From assembly GCA_009869945.1 (NCBI GenBank), contig WIXG01000333.1:21979-85978 (forward strand): 64,000 nucleotides of DNA, given 5' to 3'. This DNA comes from Mesaphorura yosii (lineage: Eukaryota > Arthropoda > Collembola > Poduromorpha > Tullbergiidae). Under the pieces are notes generated by a model, which saw nothing but the letters and a program-made list of their open reading frames with translations, did no database searches and had not been told where the DNA came from. Both the position numbers and the translations under genes were made by a program. Shown in pieces: positions 26,801 to 40,600 of the stretch; the first letter of the stretch is position 1; each line of letters opens with the position of its first letter.

Positions 26801-29800
26801 AATGTTATGATTGCAGATTGCGCTTACCTTGCAACAACATTATAAAGCGATTAATATTTGTCAGATGAAAAATTAGGAAACTGAGTGAATGAGATCGAAA
26901 GTTGTCTGCATACTCACGCATCTGGTGTTTTAATCACGAGCAAAGCATCGCATCGCGTTATCGCCTTAATTCAGTTCCTTGAATTATGAAATTTCTCAAC
27001 TAAAAGCAAAAGCGTAATCGGTCGTTCATTTATACCAAACCAACACTGCTGTTAATTTAATGTGGTTAATGCAAAAAAAATTAATGGATAATGACAACGA
27101 CGCATGTATCTGTTATCCCAACTTGTAATCTCGCATTAATGCTTTGAGAAATGGTGATAGTGAATTTTTCATGAGACAAATGACACATCAATTTCGTGTG
27201 TTTTACGTAGCTCAACTTTTTGCGTCAAATTTCTCATTTCTACTTCCCTTTCATTACACTACACGAATTGCAGTTGCCCTCTTTATCTTTCCCACTTACT
27301 TACATCGGAACACGATGTGTTATTAAGAAATTACATAAGAGATATTCTAAAACAATTGAGTGATACAAAATGTAAGGCAGGTAATGAGTTTGTGTCTCCT
27401 AAAACTCAACAGTCCAAGCTGGGGTCCGCCAACTGTGAAGCATGGTCATGTAATAACCCAACCATTACACCACATCGTATCGGTACATGTTTTCGTTTTC
27501 ATGCAATGTTGCGCTTCCATGCACCTGTTGCCTTGCGCTGATGATGCACCTTTGCGTGTCATCTTCGTTCTTTTATGGTGCCTTTCCGTCCTGGTCGTCG
27601 TCAGATAAGACCTTAATGATTATATAATCATTACGAAAGGATGTGGTGTTGCAGGCCCAAAAATAGAGAGAAGGAAGGGTGCCTGTGAAACCGTGTCGAG
27701 TCGAGTCTCAGATAATAACGTAATAATACGGCTACGACAGAATGAAGCGAAAGACTGAGACCAACAGGATTATTAATGAAACGTACTGGCATGGCATTAA
27801 GCATAACAAAGAGTTGAAATTGAAATACGTGAGAAGGCAGAAGGGCTCAAGCCAGGCCTTAAAACACTGGTACAAATCTCTTCTCATGACATTGGCCGCC
27901 TAGCTGGGCTTCGTGGCATGACTTTCTTCTTTGAAAGAAAAAGTAATCAGTCATTATAAGATAAGGCAACGAGTCTAACACTTATGCCAGGAATAAAACA
28001 ATTTTGGTAGAGCTCGAATAAATTGTATTTCACGGCTTCTTAATCTCAGTCAAGTCAAGATGCTAGAATCGTGCCCTGTAACTTGTACCGTGCAGTCCGC
28101 GTTATGTAATGCAACACTTTTACTACTGCGATGTGATGCGATATGTACTATCTTAAGACAGACAGACAAAAGGCAGATCAACTCCTTCGGCCTTCCTTTC
28201 CCTCGTCAGGCCTAAAAATAGCCGTGATAGGATTCATTGCAACTGCGTATCGGATATCGAATAGCATGTACAAGTGCAGCTATTCATCAACATCATCTTC
28301 AGCGTCGGCAGAATCCTCCGAGGTCTGCTGCTCCAAACGTGAAAGAAGGCAAACGTGATAAACTAAGAAATGTTCTCTGTCTCTCCGCATGCGTACGAAA
28401 AGCAGTTTCAATTCGTTTCAACACACGATGAAAAATATTAGCGAGTTTAAAATCCCCAATTAATATTGTCATGTTCAATTAAATCGTAGACTTTGTACAA
28501 ACTGCAAACAGTGCGCGAATGCGAACGAGAGTCCATGATGAGTTATAGTCAGTTTTGATTTGATGTTGGTCGTGTTGTATACACAGCAGCCAGCACAAGA
28601 CAAGTTTTTCTACTTCACTCGCGCTCGTACGTGAGGTTACATTTTATCTTTGACCATTTGACAAATAATTTGAAATCTTTATCCTGCGCTGCGCTGCTCT
28701 GCTCTATACGCTTGCCATTGCATATTATGCAATACAGAAAGATTTAGATTAATGAACTGCTGGTTTTGCTTGCGGAGTTTAACCTTAATAATGTGTCATG
28801 TTCTGCCGCTATGGCGTATTGTCTTTGCTGAATTACTACATCAGTACTTTTTATCTTGGGGTACGTTCTATTTTGGCACGTCGATCACTCATTGATTCCT
28901 TATTGGGAGTTCGTGCGCAATGAAAAAGCAGTGTGTATTGAGGAGTGGAGTGCAATTCCATCATCAACGGTCAATGTCACTAGCACGCCCGTGCAATAAT
29001 ACAGGCTGACCACATGTTTAATTGTCTGCTCAACGTACAACGGCTCTGTTGGTTGTATGAGTGCTCAGAGCTGAAGATATACCAGATTGAACTTTTTACT
29101 CAGGTTTCACTGAACTTTAACTTGCAAATAAATTTAATCGAATACGCTAACAAGGCATAATATACGAGTACCGGTGCAATTAAACTCTATGGCAGGAGGA
29201 GGGAAATAGGGAAGACGTTATTGCATTACATGTTATCGTGGCATCTAAATGACTTTAGGTGTCCATTCTTGAATTCACCAAGAAGACTGGTTTATCAACC
29301 AGGTGTTGCGCTGCCCGGCGCTGTGTTCGAATTTTCGCATTTGCAATAAAATACGCATACAAATTAAAACTTACTTGACTTGTTTCATCTTCGAACCCTA
29401 CGCTTATGTCGATGTGTGAGATTCTTCAAAAGATTTCTGAAAAGAGCAGGAAGGTGAAGCCAGAAGAGTAATAGATTTTATAGGACCAGAGTAGGAGTTA
29501 ATACGTGAGTTTATCCTGATCTTCTCGTCATTTAGCTGATGCCATTTAATACAAGTAATTATAACAAAAATCCATCATCGATCCGCAAATTACGATACAT
29601 AAAGCACAATTAAAATGGACATGCAATCCTGCACGACAGGGTGAAAGACAATTACCGATTGTTTCTCCCATAAAGCATGATCACACCACCAACATTCAAA
29701 AAGAAGATCCAAAACGACGTCGTGGAGCAGAATGGGCCGGAATCAAGCGTGATAGATTGGGCCACGATTTTTTAATCAATAAAACCTGCTTTGTGTTTGT

Positions 29801-30793
29801 AATTCCTGAATTCAATTTTATGACCAATGCCAATGCATCATTATGAGCAGACATATTACGGTGAATGCTATGAAGCAGTATTCTGGACTCTGTCAAGAAA
29901 TGGCTGTCTGAAACTGTTATGTCATATCTTGAGAAGGAAGCTACAACTAAAGTACTTCAGATTGCATCTTTCGTACTTGTTCTCCTCCTACGTCCGTAAC
30001 CCTTGCATTACAGAACAATAATGGCTACTGCAACCTGCTAATCGTAAATGCAAACCATCACCTCACCTCCGCCGCTCGCTACATCATCATCATTATAATA
30101 ACAAGTTGAAATGAATCGTTGATCCTATCTAAACAATTGGCCAACGCCAAGTGCAGCACATGCATTATATTGTACACGTAATATTTCTTAAAATTAGCAT
30201 AATTTGTTCCTTGCAGGCGTAAGCTGAAAATTAAAGGCAGGTTTACTCACTGCACTGCACAGAATATTTAATCAAGCAAACTAATTATACAAAATATCGC
30301 ATTGGCTTTACAGGTCGTATTTCTGGCTGGCCGTTATGTAATCCCTGCTTGGCTTGCACTCAGGTCGGGCATCGGCCAAGTTATTTCAAAACAGAGTCAT
30401 TAGAGCGGGGCTCTTGACTGCTCGTTAAGTGTGTGAGTTCGGGAACGCACTTAAAGGATCGCGCACACATGCAAAATGTTAATGTCAATACGCCTCAGTC
30501 CGCTCTGTCCTGCGCGAAAGGTTTCAGGATAGTTCAAATGAATCATAATTCATACAGGTAGCTAATTCATTTCATACTCGCACTCCTTCTTCTGCTGACA
30601 GAAATAAATAATTCATTCCTGATGATGTATTTTCACTTTCCTCTCACTGCAGTTCAGTTCAGGCAGGCCCAAGCTTAATTTAGGAAAGGGTGGACACTAT
30701 GTACAGACCAAATGCGCTTGACCACTCTCTAATGGGAAGTATGAACCACGCACGACGAGGAGCCCTTTGCTTCGTTCGCTCAAACATTAATAA
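20854..30793. other. Non-coding tract, no supported gene
   Basis: AT-rich with small GC-richer patches, for example 22020-22080. The longest frames (148 codons plus strand at 21839, 174 codons minus strand at 24542) have no recognisable domain and are within chance for this length of DNA. Exact ACTTGACTTG doublets occur at 21332, 22694 and 29373. A 20-bp perfect palindrome lies at 27614-27633. A short terminal-exon-like frame with an adjacent AATAAA is at 29677-29783. Confidence 0.45.
27614..27633. repeat. 20-bp perfect palindrome, two TAATGATTAT arms
   Basis: TAATGATTAT is followed immediately by its exact reverse complement. Each arm carries TAAT and TGATTA cores of the kind bound by homeodomain and PBC/Hox proteins, so this could be a dimeric homeodomain site. 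No gene is near, and function is inferred from motif shape alone. Confidence 0.45.
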
Positions 30794-31639
30794 CAAATAA
30801 CGCAAAGTAATAACTACAGAATCTTAAAACAGCAGCACTTGTTTATTTTAAAAACTCATACATTTTCATGGACACGAAATAAATACTGCTCAACCATCAA
30901 CCACAAGAGGGCCACGAGAAGACGCAGAATCAGACGAAATCAAGATCCCTTGACTCTTGTACAATGCAATCCACACGCACATCCAAGTGCTCTTGAATTA
31001 CTCACTCCACTCCAGAGGGAATACATCAACGTAATCACACGTAATGGCAGAAAGCAGATTTTAATGGACTTGCTATCGCATCAGCATCCGTCTCCATCCC
31101 TTTTCAGTTTCTCCAACCCCACCACCGAATCAAGAGTCAGAGTCGAGAGTTCGGTCGGTTTAACACATTGTTGCGAGTTGCTGGTCGTTGTTAAAAAGAA
31201 CTTCCAGCCAGTGATCCATTACCATTACCAAATCTGTGCCGTGCTCTTTCTCTGTAAGTCAAGTCAAGAAGATGGATCGAAGACCCCTGAAAATTACTCT
31301 TACAACAACTGCAACATTGTTGTATCTCTCCGCATGGCAAGAAGGAGGGGAGGGAAGGGAAGGTTGGGTACGACTATGACCATGATTAAGTACTTCAACT
31401 GCACGACCATTGTTGCAGATGTGCAGTACCTTTACAATATATCTGCCCAGCCTGGCCTGGAAATGGTAGAAATGAAACTTGCTGCATGGGTCCACACGAT
31501 ACATTGTATTCTGCGTAGTAAGAAGGATGGGATTCATTTATTTATTGTTGCTGTAAACGTAAAACTCGCTGGTTGTAATAAAAAAAATGGATGGAGAGAT
31601 TTCATATGGACCTTTTCTACGCTAAAGCTGGCTGCGTGA
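30794..31639 (+). other. Exceptionally long open frame, unidentified
   Basis: A stop-free run of 281 codons, by far the longest outside the recognised genes. The first ATG in frame is at 31064, giving a possible 191-residue product that ends at 31639. With stops at about 5 percent of codons, a run this long is expected well under once in 56 kb. However, the translation shows no signal peptide, repeat or family motif, a 92-codon frame overlaps on the minus strand, and no Kozak-like context or poly(A) signal stands out. It could be a decayed transposon fragment, a fast-evolving orphan gene, or chance in a stop-poor patch. Confidence 0.2.
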
Positions 31640-34600
31640 GGATTTGACAAGTTGAAAGCTTTAAAGTTGTACTTTGTAGTTGTAATACTCGGCCGAAGGA
31701 AAGCACAGGTGCGTTTCCTTAACCACTAACTACGAGGACAAGGGCTCGCCAGTTTCCTTGCATCTGGATAGCATAGCCTCGGTATAATACGCAGGTTCCC
31801 AGACCCAGACTTCCAACTGGTTTTAGCTCCAGGCAGAGTTAGTTGGTAATGACAAAAATATGGTTGGTCTCCCATACAAAATTGAATGAGCACGGTACGA
31901 CGATGGCAGTGAGAATTCTGGACCGTGCGCAATGTATTATATGACAATAGAGTCTATTGTTGAGCTGTAAAGCTATAATGGAAGAGGTCCCTTTCCCTAA
32001 GTCTACAGTTTCACTGTTCCTCGCCTAAACCTAAACTGATGCTGCTGCCCCTCACAATGTGTATTTATATTTGATTATTTCCCCGCCCTGCTAAGGGACC
32101 CTATCCACGCCACGACAATACAACAATGCCAGCGATACGGAAAACACTGCACTACACAGCCTATTATTAACGTGCTATTGCACTCTGCAGGGTTTATAAA
32201 TAATTTTTCTTAATCTTGTTTCTCGGCCTTGTGTCTTCGCCTCTTCTTACAATGCGCTTGCTCAAGACGCAACGTGAGAGAAAATGGAATCAACCATCTT
32301 TATAAACTTTTCACCTTGATTTAACGGTGCGCCATCATCATCGATCATTACAGGAAACGTGAGAAATGTAGACCCTCGAGTCTGTGAACATGACTTATAT
32401 TTTTATTGCTGTAATTAATACCGTCATACAAGAGTAGTGCAATTACGTGCTTCTGCGCTTCTGCATTGTACGCAATAAAGAACTTAAGCAATGCAGCTTC
32501 GCAATATAATGAAAGGCTGAATACCAATTACAATTAATGCCGAATGCTCTGATTTCGAACTTCAATACAAGTTAACAATGCCGGTACAGTTAGGTTGTAA
32601 AAAATGTAGCGGAAACTCAAGTCAAATCCAGAAAGCAATGCAATGCGAGGATTTGCATTTTAACTTGCAAATTCATTCAATAAGAATCGCAATTACAATC
32701 TTCATGTGTCATTTTTCTCTCTTCATTTTGGGCGAACAAATGGTCTTAAAGTATTTACACGGTTCTTGATTCCCCAAAATAATTCACCTTTCGCAATTTT
32801 CACAACCTAATCATCCTCTTAATAACACGTATCAAGCACAATACCAGGTGTTAATCATCTAATAATGTCGTATTGTGCAGAGCGCTGGGTGATTTATGAG
32901 TCAACAATAGCCATGTAAATTGCAAGTCTCACCATTACTCATATTTTAAGTCAAAAATTAGCACAATTCGCGAACTTTCATTCTGCCCAATTTCTGAATC
33001 AAAAATCTCATGGCCCATATCTCAAGTGCGGCTCAATTATCTTAAGAAAGTTTGCATGAAGCTCAGGCGTCAGCCCATCCAGATGCTTTACAAAATCAAT
33101 GCTGCAGTATCTTCTCGATTTCATCGCAGAAAAATAACGGTAATCAAAGCCTGAGTAAGAATAGAAATTCTTTCACTTTTGAACATGATTTTATTTTTGT
33201 ACCGCATCTCCCACTCTCTATTCAGCGCGTCAACAGATCGGTGACTGACTTCTTGACAAGATAATTTGGAAAGAGTGAGGATTATGATAGCATAAAATAT
33301 AGAATGCTCAACCTCGAGCATGCAGAACACATGTTTATGATTTCGCCAACTCCAAATATGCGACAGGAAGCAAGCACGTCCCTATTTATGCATTATTAAC
33401 GTGAAAGCCAAAGTCATGCTTTTTGTCATACATTTTTGAACTCAAAACTCTATTCATTCGAATAATCGTAAATGCAGCAGCGAGCTGAGCATTTGTTGCG
33501 TACCGTACTGGCGAGAAATTGTAAAACTTAAACTAACGAGACGTGGAACGGAGATAAATGATACATGATTTGAATGTTGTACAGTTGCAGTTTCAAATCG
33601 TGAATGTGAAACTCGCAAATGCAAAAAAATGTAGCCAACTATGTTGTGTTTGAAATATGAAAATTGCAAATTAACAACTTGACGAGATATGAATGCTTAC
33701 TCTCGTACCGTACGCATCGTTGACTAAGACCGTCGTACATCTTTCTTGTTTCTTGATATCCTAATCATATAAATTTTACAATTTGACAGGAATTTTAAAC
33801 ATGTGTCAGTGGCAGCAGACACCAAACGCATACATTAACTTCAACGAGTTTATGCGACTTCGTGCGTGGTTTTCTGTGTCTCCCTCGGTTTTGAAAGTGC
33901 TGGGCTCTTAATTGCGATAGTATCCATTCTGTCATCGGATGCTAACTCAGTTTACAAACATAATGTGCTAAATCATATTCTCCATCTCCGTTCTCTGACA
34001 TACACATATGCAAAATTCGCCTGCATTTCCTTTTCCTTGCAAATATTGCCGATCCCGAAAGATTTCCCTCCCTTTCAGGAAGTCTTACTCAACAAGTGCG
34101 AGCCGAGTAGGCGAAGTATCAATGACCAAATAATGCGTTTCCAGGTTCATTCAAAATTATTGACAGGAGGATATGAAAAATGACATGACATGAACTTCCG
34201 TCCGGTAGGCGCAGATACAAAGAGATGATTCAAAAGCTACTTTCAAGAGCAAAGTACTTCAACCTGCGTTGTCTGCATAAACAACATACATAAAAAATTA
34301 CGCTATCGGTAACTTTAATGAATGGAAACGCCATTCAATGGTCAACATGTATTTACTGCTAATTCAGTGCGCAAAAATATTGGGCTTAGCGAAATGAGAT
34401 TGCACGTGCTTATGAACTGATCTGAGATTATGAAGTTTTTCTTGTGTATTGCCCTATGTAATGAGAGGTAATGGTTGCAGTAATTACGCAGACCTTTTCA
34501 CCTTGTACAGTATTGCAAAAGTGGAGATGAATTACACGGCCCTTACCTTAATAAATGATTTGTCCAGCATCAACATTAACCAGAATCCGAGGTCAAACCC

Positions 34601-37600
34601 CACTCAGTCCTCAGTCTATTGAATTGTAGAGAAGATTGTCACACAAGCTGAACTTCGAAACTTCACATTATTTTAAACGCTGTCACAAAATCAAAGTAGT
34701 CGATTCTGATTTTCAGAGTCGCCGGTGATTTTCTTTGGAGCCTTACAAATCACTGCACGGGAATTCAAAGGCGATTTTCGTAGAAAGTCTCCAGATAACT
34801 GTTACTGTGATTATATCAAAACCGGGAATGTGGTTTAGCCGTATTCAACCAGTAAGTAAATTCAGAAGAACGAGTTATGAATCAGTTGGGAATTGTTGCG
34901 GTGTTACTCATGAACTTCTAGGCACAAGTTGCAACACACAGCGTCGTAATGATGAGACTTTGACAGCGTCTGATCAATATTCCCAACATTCAAACAGATT
35001 ATCCGATTAAACAGTAAATATGTAGACGGACTCAGGCTTGAGATGATATTATCCAGTAGATCCACAAAAGACAGATAAATCACTTTAAAAAATACAAGTT
35101 GATATGCGTAGATGTACGCGTTCAAGAAGCCGTAGCACGCTTGTCCCTTCACTGCTCAATCGACAAAAGTCAACTGCTGGTACGCACGTCAAGTTGTGAA
35201 CATGCTTCAGTAAGTAGTAAAACTCACCCAACAACTCCCTCGCGATCGCGTTCGCGTTGGGGGTTGCTTAATTTACTACACCAGCTTTAATTTTCGACCA
35301 GCTTCGTCCTACTGCTATCTCAGCTCGGTTGGCTTGGACTATCTCTGCAAAGAGAGTAAGCAAATATTATTGTATGAGATTAAATACGGGTGTTATTATG
35401 TAATGTAACCAACTGACGCTAATCCAAATGGTATGTGCCGTAGCGCAGTCAATTGATGTCACAGCTCCACGATCTGGGCTCTGGAATTAAACATAAACTG
35501 GCACAATCAGACACTGAATAACAAGTAGACATGCAATTTGCAATTGAGTGTGAGTTTTTGCAATCACAAGTCAAATCAGATGGATTTATGGCTTTGACCG
35601 AATTAAGGTGTAACAACCAAAAATAAATTTTGCACATAAAAACTGATCATGTATGAAATTAATGGATTATCCATGTTGTGACACGGGCAGATACGAACTC
35701 GAATGTGAACTACGCACTTCACACTTTGGCTTACTACAAATTGCAGTAAAAAAACAGTGATAAGGCCAAAACACTTGAGTGCAACTTGAGACTCATAAAA
35801 AATGCACAGCGGCACTACACCAACCACCAGCATGGGAGATAATCGTAATTATATTAATTACCGTCCTGATTGCTCCAATTTTAATTGCCATTGTGCAAAA
35901 GTGAGCATGAAATCAATCATACATAAATATTGAGTGCTAGAAAAAATCAATTTATCATAATAAATACAGGACAAGGAAAATTTAGTGCAAAATTATTAAT
36001 TCCCACTTAGAGCGCGAGCGACAATGCTCGCGCTGCAGCTGCGATCCCTATAATTAATAAGTTAACTTTGATTAGCATAACCTTTTGTAAACTGGATAAC
36101 CTTTCATGTACAATTCCGTGTGTACGTACAATTTGTGTTTTGTCAATCCAGTCAGTGCTCGCCATTTGTGATTATAAAATCTCAATTAATTTACACCTTT
36201 CAAAACGTTTAACCAAAAAATACAGGCTTGGGAATCCATGGCCTTAAGAATTTGAGCAACAAAGTTGTTCTGGTTCGTACACCCTCATTACGCAGTCTGT
36301 GTGTGGTAGTACAAATGTTTTGATATTGCTGGCATTAAAATCATAATCGTTATTATAATTACTGTGAAGTCAGAAAATGAAAGGCCAGCCCAAAATATTA
36401 ATTTGCAGGTTGAGGCAGTGCGCTGAAAGTCAACTCCATATAAATTCCAACGCTATATGCTGAAACTGGCAATTAAAATGTTGTCCATTAGCGAGTTTAT
36501 CCTTCCTAGAAGTTCAGAGCAATTAGCTAGGTTGCACTCAATTTACCTTTGCCTTACCCTCTTGGTCGATTGCCATTATCCAAGTGGTCAACCAGTATGA
36601 AGCCACTCAATCTCTCAGGTCCGATTTGAACTTTGAAGTTGTAAATCCAAGAACGTAATTTATAAGTCTTGACATTTGACACTGTAGTAAATCTAAATCT
36701 CTTAATGCAGGGACTGGGTACGGTGCGAGTTTGTTGTTGATTAATTGTCCAATGATGACTGGGTAGGTTGGCTTCATGAGAACGTATTGCAGTCATTTAA
36801 CACAGGATGTATAATTCATTGGTAATTTGCGCAATGAAACTCGAGCTCTGGTGGTGCTCATTAGAGCCATACCATAGGAGATCAGATCAGGAGGCCAGGC
36901 GCGCCACCGCTGTCCACGTCAACTCTGATGTGAATGGCTGAATTCGTGTGGCATGTCGTCGTCATCGACGACGACGGGTTACGTTAATGAATACAAATGA
37001 ACTGTTTTAAATTACTTTTACTTATTTTTCAGCCGCTGTTGCATTCTAATTGTCTTAATATTTGTTTAATTGTGGTCTTTTGTCTGGGGGCAGCTATCCA
37101 TTTAATCGAAGGAACGGCGAGCTGCGAGCATACCCCAGGTGCCTCACTGCCGCTGCTTTGCGTGGCACGCAAATTTTTTTTTGCGAGTATGGTTTGACAA
37201 AAAAAGTACAAAATCATGTCCGTCGTGATTTAATTCTCCTTGAGAAGGTTCATAGTGTAATTTATTACCGCGTGTGGAATTTCTATGTAAAAAGTGTGCA
37301 AAAACTGCACACGGGCCCTAATTAAACTTTTCTGGCAAAGTTACTGACAATTATTATTGCTGTGCTCGTCGCAATTTATGGGAGATGAGATTCACCATTC
37401 AATATTCGTTTTAGCTGACCCGAGCAAGCTCACCACACTTTAATAACTGCGTTCAACGCAGAATTTTGTCTCAGCGTCCCCCGCTCCTCTGTGCAAGCTG
37501 CTTTAGATAGTTGAGCTAGAGGCTCTTGCCACAGCCACTTTTGTCGGTTGACAAAACTTCACTTGAGATTTAGTTGCGGTTTTTTTTCAATTCATTTCGA

Positions 37601-40600
37601 CTCACATCGATAAAACCTCACCGAGAGTCGTTAACAATAACAATTAACCTAATCTTATTGCGGCAAATAAAACTCATAAAACACTCGCGCTTCGAGCAAT
37701 GAAAATCCTCGGCTCGGACACCTGAGGTTTGCTTTACAAAGTATGCTCAATAAAATTTAAATCCCTCGCCGTTTTAACAATGCAAACATAAGCAAAGTGC
37801 AAACTTGTACTTTGGGTCAATTGTTCAATAATTTACGCATATTCCAATGGAAATGAATCGCACATGCTGTTCAAACTCAAACATTGCAACAAATCCTGCC
37901 ACAAACCTATAACGAGCAACAATTGGGAGGCTCAATTGAAATGCAAATACAATGGAATAATGAGATTGAGTTTATGCGTAATACGTGTGAGTGCAAGCGT
38001 TTAAATCCATTTATCTGTACGTTATTGTTAGCAGAGTAGCAGCGCGACCACAAACAAAAGTGTTTCAATTGATTCAATTTGCACGCTGTACGTGGGCAAA
38101 GAACAAGTAAAGAGTAACAGGATCATGAAATTTTTATTTAATGGGCCAGTATCTACAGACTGCTGTGCCCATTGACACAGACATGTGAGAACGACCTAAA
38201 TTTAGCACGAATTGAATCAAATGATGGCAGCGCAGCAGACGCGGAGACACATGCAAAGCATCTCTTGCTGAGTTTCGTTTTTATTTGCCGCGCCATGACT
38301 TGCCATGCCATGTCATGCTGATGCTAAACCAAGAATAAGTATCTAAATTTAACGCGCACACGAGTAAGACTGATATGTGCTCGTGAAACATTTAAATATA
38401 GAAACAATGAAGCCAATAAAAACGCACTTTATACTTATGACTTTGTCAAATGTTGCCACTTCAATGTAAAATGCAAACTGAATGCATCTAGGATCTCGAT
38501 CGCGGTTAATAATTCAATACAATGCGATGCAATCATGTGCGGCAGTGCCGAAGCAAACTTGTGTGCTATGATCCGTATTCTCTGAAATGACACATACCAA
38601 GTCAAACCCACAGCCAAAAACAAGAAACGAGTTCGTGGTTCGTGATCTTTTTATGTTTTCTTAGAATCTTGAGCAAATACTAAACTTTGTATGATACATT
38701 TTTTATTGCTTGTGCCAAGTCTGCTAAGAAAAATTGTCTCTGTAGGTCTTTGTTAGTTGCGCTACACACTTCTTGTACTTATTGCTGCGCACAAGGTTCT
38801 TTTACGAGTTTCAGCATTTAGCGCTTATGTAATAACCCCGTGCATAAAATCTGGCCGTAAACTCAACCGTAAAAGTAAAGTTTCACTGTCGTTACTTGTT
38901 TACTTTGCAAATTAACGTAGAAATTAAATATTTCGATTTTACAAGAGAAATTATCCAAGTGAAATTAAACCATTGCTCATACGCCGGCGCCTTGTACAAA
39001 ATGAAAGGAAGCTTTTCAAGTTGGATCGGATTAATCGTCTCTTCCGCAAAATATTTGGCATTAAACCATACATCTGCAGTGATTATCCGCGCTGTATTAG
39101 AATGTCGTCATTTGAATTCACGCGAAAAATGCAGAGCTTTATTTATTCTCCACAGATTTGCGTCACAGTCACGGCTCATGGACGAGTTCTTGAAGCCGAC
39201 TCCACAAAATTTTGAGTTTTGAACAGATTTCGTAATCTGGGAAATATTCAGTCGACAATTCTTACAGAATATCGACATACAGAATTTAAGCTAGACACTT
39301 AACAAATATGTAACTTCTTTGAAGCAAGTCACCCGTAACTGTAAACAAAGTGTTTTGGTGTCTCTATCAATAACTGTCATCAGAGGCACAGAGACAAATT
39401 GATTGCTGACAGGCAGGCACACAAGAGTTGCCTTGTTTTATTACCTGGTTGGCTCCTTCATGTCATTTAGAGAAACGATTTTTATATTCTAAGTCCATAC
39501 AATGGTGTCAGATGCGTGATGTCAGCATGCTTATTTTGTAGGAAGGTTGTATGTGGGATCTGTTCATTTACTTACATCACCGACGGCATTATTTGGAACC
39601 ATTACTTATGACCGGTAGACCGGTACACAGTGGAAGCTGTTCGTTCCGTACATTTTGCATGAGTAATTGCTGGCTTTCGCGTTGAATTATTGCTGAAAAT
39701 ACAATGAAGATCATCAGCGATACCCTGTCAAAGTATATTCTAAAGTAGTGATCACACACTCAAGCCAATAGTGAGCGCAAATGGAAGAGATTCGCAAGAG
39801 TTTGTTACCCTTGTTTAATTATAGACTTAGAGCAGTGCAGGTAAGTTGTTTGCGCTTCGTGCTAAGGTTTATGCATGCAAAAATTGCCCTTGACATTAAG
39901 CGGTAGACGTTTGAATAATTTATTATCACATTGTGAGAAGCTTCTTGTCGAACAAAGGAAGCAGACAAGATGGTCAATGCGATATGAAGAGATCAATGCT
40001 CGCAAATTGGATCCGTTGTGGCTAATTAAGTGAGAAACAAATGCAAGGTATCAATGCTTAAAGCCTCTGTCATAAACACCCAATTCTAAACTCCTGTTCA
40101 AAAGCTGTCATAAATTATCAGGCAATACGCTGCTACACGACTTGAACTTATTGAGCCAATTTTTTTTTCAGACAGTCGTCCAAAGAAAATTGAAAGTGAG
40201 ACAAATTCGAGACACGAAAAATAATGCAGTGCAGTGAATCTGAATAATGCGAGCTACGAGCAGTGCAGCGCATCTGTTTCGATGCAATAATGCAAGAAAT
40301 ATGACAGATGGACAGTACAGTTTCAGTGGTCGAATAAATTGCATAATACGGCAGCATAATACTCGGTCTATCATCACATTCTACTCTCTTTTGTATTAAC
40401 TGTGATAAATTGCGGAACATTAATTTACATAAAACTCGGACGTCACTTTGTTATTTGCGTTTTGCATTGTGCAACTGCTACAGTTTTAAATTCGAAATCT
40501 CATCGCCCGTCTGCAAGTTGAAAAGATGGCTTGCGGAACGAGGGAATAGATCGGCGAAGTATCTTTCGGGCCGGGGAATCTGCCGGAAAGAATTGAAATA

